The notes under the pieces: generated by a model | What the model saw: only the letters and a program-made list of their open reading frames with translations | What the model was told of the DNA's origin: nothing | The model's database searches: none | Shown here: positions 5,928-8,976 of the stretch, in pieces | Position numbering within the stretch: position 1 is the first letter of the stretch | Layout: every line of letters begins with the position of its first letter | Position numbers and translations under genes: made by a program | NCBI GenBank assembly: GCA_013815395.1 | Contig: JACDGH010000095.1 | Span: forward strand, 1 to 8,976 | Source: Parachlamydiaceae bacterium | GTDB lineage: Bacteria > Chlamydiota > Chlamydiia > Chlamydiales > Parachlamydiaceae | DNA: 8,976 nucleotides | Reading direction: 5' to 3'

Positions 5928-6917
5928 TTAAGGGACGGGTAAAGTTGATAAAATAGCCAGAATAATTTCATCCGGAGAGACATCTTCAGCTTCTGCTTCA
6001 TAGCTGCGTCTTAAACGATGTCTTAAGATGTCAGGCGCGAGAAGCTTAATATCCTGGGGAGTTACAAAATTACGCCCTGAGAGGAACGCATGTGCTTGTG
6101 CGGCCAGTTTTAAAGCGATCGTTGCACGCGGAGAAGCTCCATACATCAATAATCCATCAATTTTAACCTGAAAATCTTTTGGATGGCGTGTTGCAAAGAT
6201 AATGTTGAGAATATAATCGATGATTTTATCATCGACATAAACGTCATTGACTATTTTACGGCTATCTAAAATGTCTTGTCCAGTGAGAATGGGGTGCACC
6301 GAAGGAGGAGCGATAAGGGTTCCCATTCGGTTCAATATTTCTTTTTCTTCAATTTGAGAAGAATAACGGAGCAATATTTTCATCATAAAGCGATCTGTTT
6401 GCGCTTCTGGAAGAGGATAAGTACCTTCGTGTTCGATGGGATTTTGAGTTGCTAAGACTAAATAAGGGGAACCGGCAGAAAATGTGGTGCCGGCAATCGT
6501 CACTTGTCTTTCTTGCATGACTTCAAGCAAGGCGGATTGCACTTTAGCCGGTGCCCGGTTGATTTCATCGGCCAATAGGATATTTGTGAAGATGGGCCCT
6601 TTATTGATGCTAAAAGTACCATCCTTAGGGTTATAAATAGACGTGCCAATGAGATCAGCTGGAAGGAGGTCTGGGGTAAATTGAATGCGTTTAAAATCAC
6701 ATTGTACCACCTTTGCCAAAGTATTTACTGCCAACGTTTTGGCAAGGCCTGGTAGTCCCTCCAAAAGAACATGGCCATCGGTCAAAAGAGCGATGAATAA
6801 ACGATCGATCATCTCTTTTTGACCGACGATGACTTTGGCTATCTCTTTTCCGGCCTGAATGAATTTTTCCGCGCTATTTTTAATGATAGCGCTTGAATCA
6901 TTAGTTCCATTCGTCAT
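5928..6917 (-). CDS. moxR: MoxR-family AAA+ ATPase
   Basis: The 329-residue product is a complete MoxR AAA+ ATPase of usual length. Visible motifs are the Walker A G-L-P-G-L-A-K-T (54-61), Walker B I-L-L-A-D-E-I-N (113-120), the family signature around A-P-A-K-V-Q-S-A-L-L-E-V-M-Q-E (122-136), sensor 1 A-T-Q-N-P (156-160), the arginine-finger region E-A-Q-T-D-R-F (171-177) and sensor 2 G-A-S-P-R (260-264). MoxR proteins use ATP in the cytoplasm to remodel or metallate client complexes, usually working with vWA/DUF58 proteins encoded beside them, as here. The start ATG overlaps the glycosyltransferase stop in an ATGA (6914-6917) with GAGGG just upstream, so translation is probably coupled. The specific client is unknown; the moxR symbol denotes the family only. 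Confidence 0.97.
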   Translation of the reverse strand: MTNGTNDSSAIIKNSAEKFIQAGKEIAKVIVGQKEMIDRLFIALLTDGHVLLEGLPGLAKTLAVNTLAKVVQCDFKRIQFTPDLLPADLIGTSIYNPKDGTFSINKGPIFTNILLADEINRAPAKVQSALLEVMQERQVTIAGTTFSAGSPYLVLATQNPIEHEGTYPLPEAQTDRFMMKILLRYSSQIEEKEILNRMGTLIAPPSVHPILTGQDILDSRKIVNDVYVDDKIIDYILNIIFATRHPKDFQVKIDGLLMYGASPRATIALKLAAQAHAFLSGRNFVTPQDIKLLAPDILRHRLRRSYEAEAEDVSPDEIILAILSTLPVP

Positions 6918-7990
6918 AATCCCTCATATTTTTCTTTTGTCAATCCAGCTAGATATTCAGGATGATGCCATTTATTTGCAAAGCCTATAGAAGCTTCTGC
7001 TCTTAGTTTTAAAAAGGTGCGGTCGTGCAAGCAGCGTTCGAGCACATCGTAAATGTTATAGGGGTCAGCATGAATAATTGTTTGCAATAACTCATTTGCC
7101 ATTTGAGGAGGAACAAATTTCAGATCTTCTATGGCAATTCTTGCGATAACTGGTTTGCCCATTAACATGGTTTCGACGGCAAAGGCCCCATACCAACCAA
7201 TTACAATCTGATCGATGACTAAGTCAGCTTGTTTATATAATTCCACGGCTTGATTGAAAGGCAGATTTTGGATTAAACATATTTCTAAGCTATCGGGATA
7301 CTTAAGCTGGAGTTTATTAAGGGCGGCCAATATAAAACTGGACCCTTTGGCGGCTTGATTTGTCGGTGCATGAACAATTTTTAATTTTTTTTGCAATTTT
7401 GGAATAAATCGTTCACTGCTAAATCGGCTAACAGCACAAGGGAGGAAAGAGGCTTTATCCTGAGGAAGATAGTGCAAAAGATCTGGAGTGATTGCCCAGA
7501 CATGTTTGACATAACGGGCCATTTTTTTAATACTTAACTGCCTTTCGATATCTTTTTTGCCTGAATTACACATTCCCCCATAACACTCTTTATTGTGGCA
7601 GGCGGCAATTTTGCATCGTTCCATAGTGGGATATTTCTGCCGGGCATCACAACCATTATATGTGACAAATAGTTTCGATGATTTAGGATAGAAAGGGAGA
7701 TCGAAATGGTAGAGGGCAGGGTGTTGCAGCAAATGAATAAGTGACATACCAAAATTGAAGTGAAAAACGTCATATTTGTTTCTAATTTTGAAAAAAGCGC
7801 ACACGCGTTTAAATAGTTTAAAATAGCGTGATGGAGATGTTGCTTCATCGTAAAGCTGTATGTCGGAGGGATAGCCTATTTTGGAAGGGCTTAAAGTCAA
7901 TACTTCACTAAATAAACCTAAAGAACGCTCACCGCGTGATAATCCCCACGAATTTCCTCCTATGTCTGTTGGCAAGTGCAAAACTTTCAT
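6914..7990 (-). CDS. GT-B fold glycosyltransferase with Cys cluster
   Basis: The 358-residue product looks like a GT4-type retaining glycosyltransferase. The N-terminal acceptor domain starts M-K-V-L-H-L-P-T-D-I-G-G and contains G-L-S-R-G-E-R-S-L-G (16-25) and V-F-H-F-N-F-G (75-81). Y-N-G-C-D-A-R (111-117) is followed by a Cys cluster, C-x4-C-x4-C-x4-C (126, 131, 136, 141), that could bind a metal. The C-terminal nucleotide-sugar domain has H-A-P-T-N (207-211) and K-G-S (215-217), and V-I-G-W-Y-G-A-F-A-V-E-T-M-L-M-G-K-P-V (263-281). In this family the Glu in that segment contacts the donor sugar nucleotide. No membrane span is visible; it probably acts at the inner face of the membrane in surface polysaccharide or glycolipid synthesis. 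Donor and acceptor cannot be read. An in-frame TAG lies 21 nt before the ATG, so the start is secure although the Shine-Dalgarno is weak. It heads the MoxR operon. Confidence 0.93.
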   Translation of the reverse strand: MKVLHLPTDIGGNSWGLSRGERSLGLFSEVLTLSPSKIGYPSDIQLYDEATSPSRYFKLFKRVCAFFKIRNKYDVFHFNFGMSLIHLLQHPALYHFDLPFYPKSSKLFVTYNGCDARQKYPTMERCKIAACHNKECYGGMCNSGKKDIERQLSIKKMARYVKHVWAITPDLLHYLPQDKASFLPCAVSRFSSERFIPKLQKKLKIVHAPTNQAAKGSSFILAALNKLQLKYPDSLEICLIQNLPFNQAVELYKQADLVIDQIVIGWYGAFAVETMLMGKPVIARIAIEDLKFVPPQMANELLQTIIHADPYNIYDVLERCLHDRTFLKLRAEASIGFANKWHHPEYLAGLTKEKYEGL

Positions 7991-8060
7991 AAGAAGGCTT
8001 ATCCATTTCTACATGATTAATCTATTTGGAAATGATACTCGCGGTCATTTCTTTTAAATA

Positions 8061-8089
8061 AACATAAAGTTTTTGAGTATATTTGTCTA
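8061..8089 (-). promoter_or_regulatory. Candidate promoter for the glycosyltransferase-MoxR operon
   Basis: On the minus strand TAGACA (8089-8084) and TATGTT (8066-8061) are separated by 17 nt and match the -35 and -10 consensus at 5 and 4 of 6 positions. The predicted leader would be about 65 nt. This is the best pair I found upstream of the operon, but such matches arise easily in AT-rich DNA. Confidence 0.3.
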
Positions 8090-8263
8090 GGCAGGAACGA
8101 TTCCATCCTATTTTCCATGCCCAGTGATTAAAGTTGCCTAACATGGTAGCTAGGCGTCTCTCCCTGCCTTTATACATTTAAGAGAGTAAGGGAAACCTAG
8201 AGGCGGGTAAAAACACGGAGACGTTAAGCTGAGAAGAGACAAAATAAGAGTTCTATTTAGCTT

Positions 8264-8291
8264 AAAATTTGTAAATTCGACTACAAATTTT
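8264..8291. repeat. AT-rich 10-bp hairpin
   Basis: AAAATTTGTA (8264-8273) and TACAAATTTT (8282-8291) are perfect complements around AATTCGAC, and two more Ts follow on the plus strand. It could act as a weak terminator for a transcript running rightward, or be chance in AT-rich DNA. No gene on the plus strand ends here. Confidence 0.35.
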
Positions 8292-8350
8292 TTAAATCCT
8301 TTAACTTGTAAATTACTGATAATAAAAATTATTAAAAGGAATTACTTTTA

Positions 8351-8369
8351 GATGTTAATCTATAACATC
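8351..8369. promoter_or_regulatory. Possible operator palindrome next to the -35 box
   Basis: GATGTTA (8351-8357) and TAACATC (8363-8369) form a perfect 7-bp inverted repeat with a 5-nt spacer, directly abutting the -35 box of the ankyrin gene promoter. The size and position fit a dimeric regulator site, but no regulator is identified. Confidence 0.4.
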
Positions 8370-8398
8370 TTGAATTTAAATATAAGCCAATGTATAAT
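8370..8398 (+). promoter_or_regulatory. Sigma70-type promoter of the ankyrin gene
   Basis: TTGAAT (8370-8375) and a perfect TATAAT (8393-8398) are separated by 17 nt, giving a predicted start of transcription near 8405 and a leader of about 27 nt to the ATG at 8432. This is the best promoter match in the window. Confidence 0.6.
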
Positions 8399-8431
8399 AA
8401 ATTATATTTTAAAATTTAAATGGTTAATAAT

Positions 8432-8976
8432 ATGAATATTCTTAAATCTAATGGTGGTACTTTTAATGTAAATCACATTAGTCATCTTCTGGAAGATGCA
8501 GCAAGCCAAAGACCACTAGAAAAAGATAAATTAAATGAAATTATCAATATTGTAATTACAAATTTACAAAAAAACACTAATGCTATAGCTCTAAATATCG
8601 TATTAAATCCGGAAGAAAAAAATATTTGGAAAAGTATAAGTAAAAATATTAAAAGATTAGCGCCAACATCATTCCCAAAAATTTATATTTTAATACGAAA
8701 GATGAAAGGCAAAATCACTAAATATCATGAATATAGAGCTTTATTAAATAGTAGCGCGCCAAAAGAGATTAAAACTGCAGGCGAACTGATGCAAAAAGCA
8801 ATACTCGAGCAAAATTGTTCGAGTCTTGAAATTTTTGCACCGCTGGGTGCCAATCTTAATGCCCTTCTTCCCATCAAGTTATCTCCTCTCATCTTGGCCA
8901 TTAATCAAGACAAATCGATAATTGCAAGTTGCTCCATGATAGCCTCTTTAATAATTAATGGAGCAGACCCTAATCT
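8432..8976 (+). CDS. Ankyrin-repeat protein, N-terminal part (runs off right edge)
   Basis: The frame is open from ATG 8432 to the window end, giving 181 residues. An in-frame ATG at 8420 would add M-V-N-N. Neither has a clear Shine-Dalgarno sequence; 8432 gives a more usual leader from the predicted promoter. Residues 1-110 form a Lys/Asn/Ile-rich, helical N-terminal domain that I do not recognise. From about 115 the sequence turns into ankyrin repeats, seen in L-G-A-N-L-N-A-L-L-P-I-K-L-S-P-L-I-L-A-I (138-157) and S-L-I-I-N-G-A-D-P-N (172-181). Ankyrin repeats bind proteins; in host-associated bacteria such proteins are often secreted into the host cell, but no secretion signal can be identified here. 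The gene is AT-richer than the operon to its left, which may point to separate origin. The number of repeats and any C-terminal domain lie outside the window. Confidence 0.85.
   Translation, partial: MNILKSNGGTFNVNHISHLLEDAASQRPLEKDKLNEIINIVITNLQKNTNAIALNIVLNPEEKNIWKSISKNIKRLAPTSFPKIYILIRKMKGKITKYHEYRALLNSSAPKEIKTAGELMQKAILEQNCSSLEIFAPLGANLNALLPIKLSPLILAINQDKSIIASCSMIASLIINGADPN

Larger units (their letters stand above)
7991..8431. other. Divergent intergenic region
   Basis: About 440 bp between the divergently transcribed glycosyltransferase operon and the ankyrin gene. The left part (about 8085-8235) is less AT-rich and holds several short inverted repeats: aggcagg (8089-8095) with cctgcct (8163-8169), gccta (8136-8140) with taggc (8151-8155), and cgtctc near 8155 with gagacg near 8219. 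It could encode a small structured RNA, but I see no tRNA or known ncRNA. The right part (about 8255-8430) is very AT-rich and carries the ankyrin gene promoter. Confidence 0.5.

Noticed and set aside
7534..7848. 104-codon minus-strand ORF inside the glycosyltransferase
   Set aside because: It is an alternate frame fully within the real gene, with no family resemblance.
8085..8235. tRNA gene
   Set aside because: Short stems are present but no cloverleaf, no T-arm GTTCRA motif and no CCA-like end are visible.

Overview
The window is about 9 kb of AT-rich bacterial DNA. It holds one compact minus-strand gene block (about 1221-7990), flanked by gene-poor DNA and by two genes cut by the window edges. 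An ankyrin-repeat gene, a Bat-type (MoxR/DUF58) cluster, a very large orphan protein with a cysteine-protease-like motif and long degenerate intergenic DNA together suggest an amoeba- or host-associated Gram-negative bacterium. My best guess is an environmental chlamydia (Parachlamydiaceae-like). That is an inference from gene style and base composition; no marker gene in the window proves it.

Layout. Positions 2-322 (+) are the 3' end of an unrecognised gene. Positions 323-1220 contain no convincing gene. They are crowded with inverted repeats, including two diverged copies of a ~95-nt sequence facing each other (562-656 and 918-1014) and a near-perfect 24-bp hairpin (961-1014). Positions 1221-4190 (-) encode a 989-residue protein starting at TTG. 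It carries a papain-like Q-x-x-GSCFA motif and a central coiled coil. Positions 4313-7990 (-) form a tight four-gene operon, in transcription order: a GT-B glycosyltransferase, a MoxR-family AAA+ ATPase, a DUF58 (vWA-like) protein and a BatD-like exported, membrane-anchored protein. Junctions are two ATGA overlaps and one 14-nt gap. Positions 7991-8431 are a divergent intergenic region with a good sigma70-type promoter for the final gene, an ankyrin-repeat protein (8432 to window end, +).

How the genes fit together. MoxR and DUF58 proteins are known partners in chaperone-like or envelope-stress systems and often sit with Bat proteins or with a papain-fold transglutaminase. Here the cytosolic MoxR/DUF58 pair is coupled to one exported BatD-like protein and headed by a glycosyltransferase. 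The vWA proteins BatA/BatB are absent from the window. The next gene downstream, after 122 bp with its own candidate promoter, is the 989-residue protein with a papain-like motif. Whether it works with the MoxR operon, in the place a transglutaminase takes elsewhere, is the most interesting open question. The ankyrin gene is transcribed independently and looks like a host-interaction protein.
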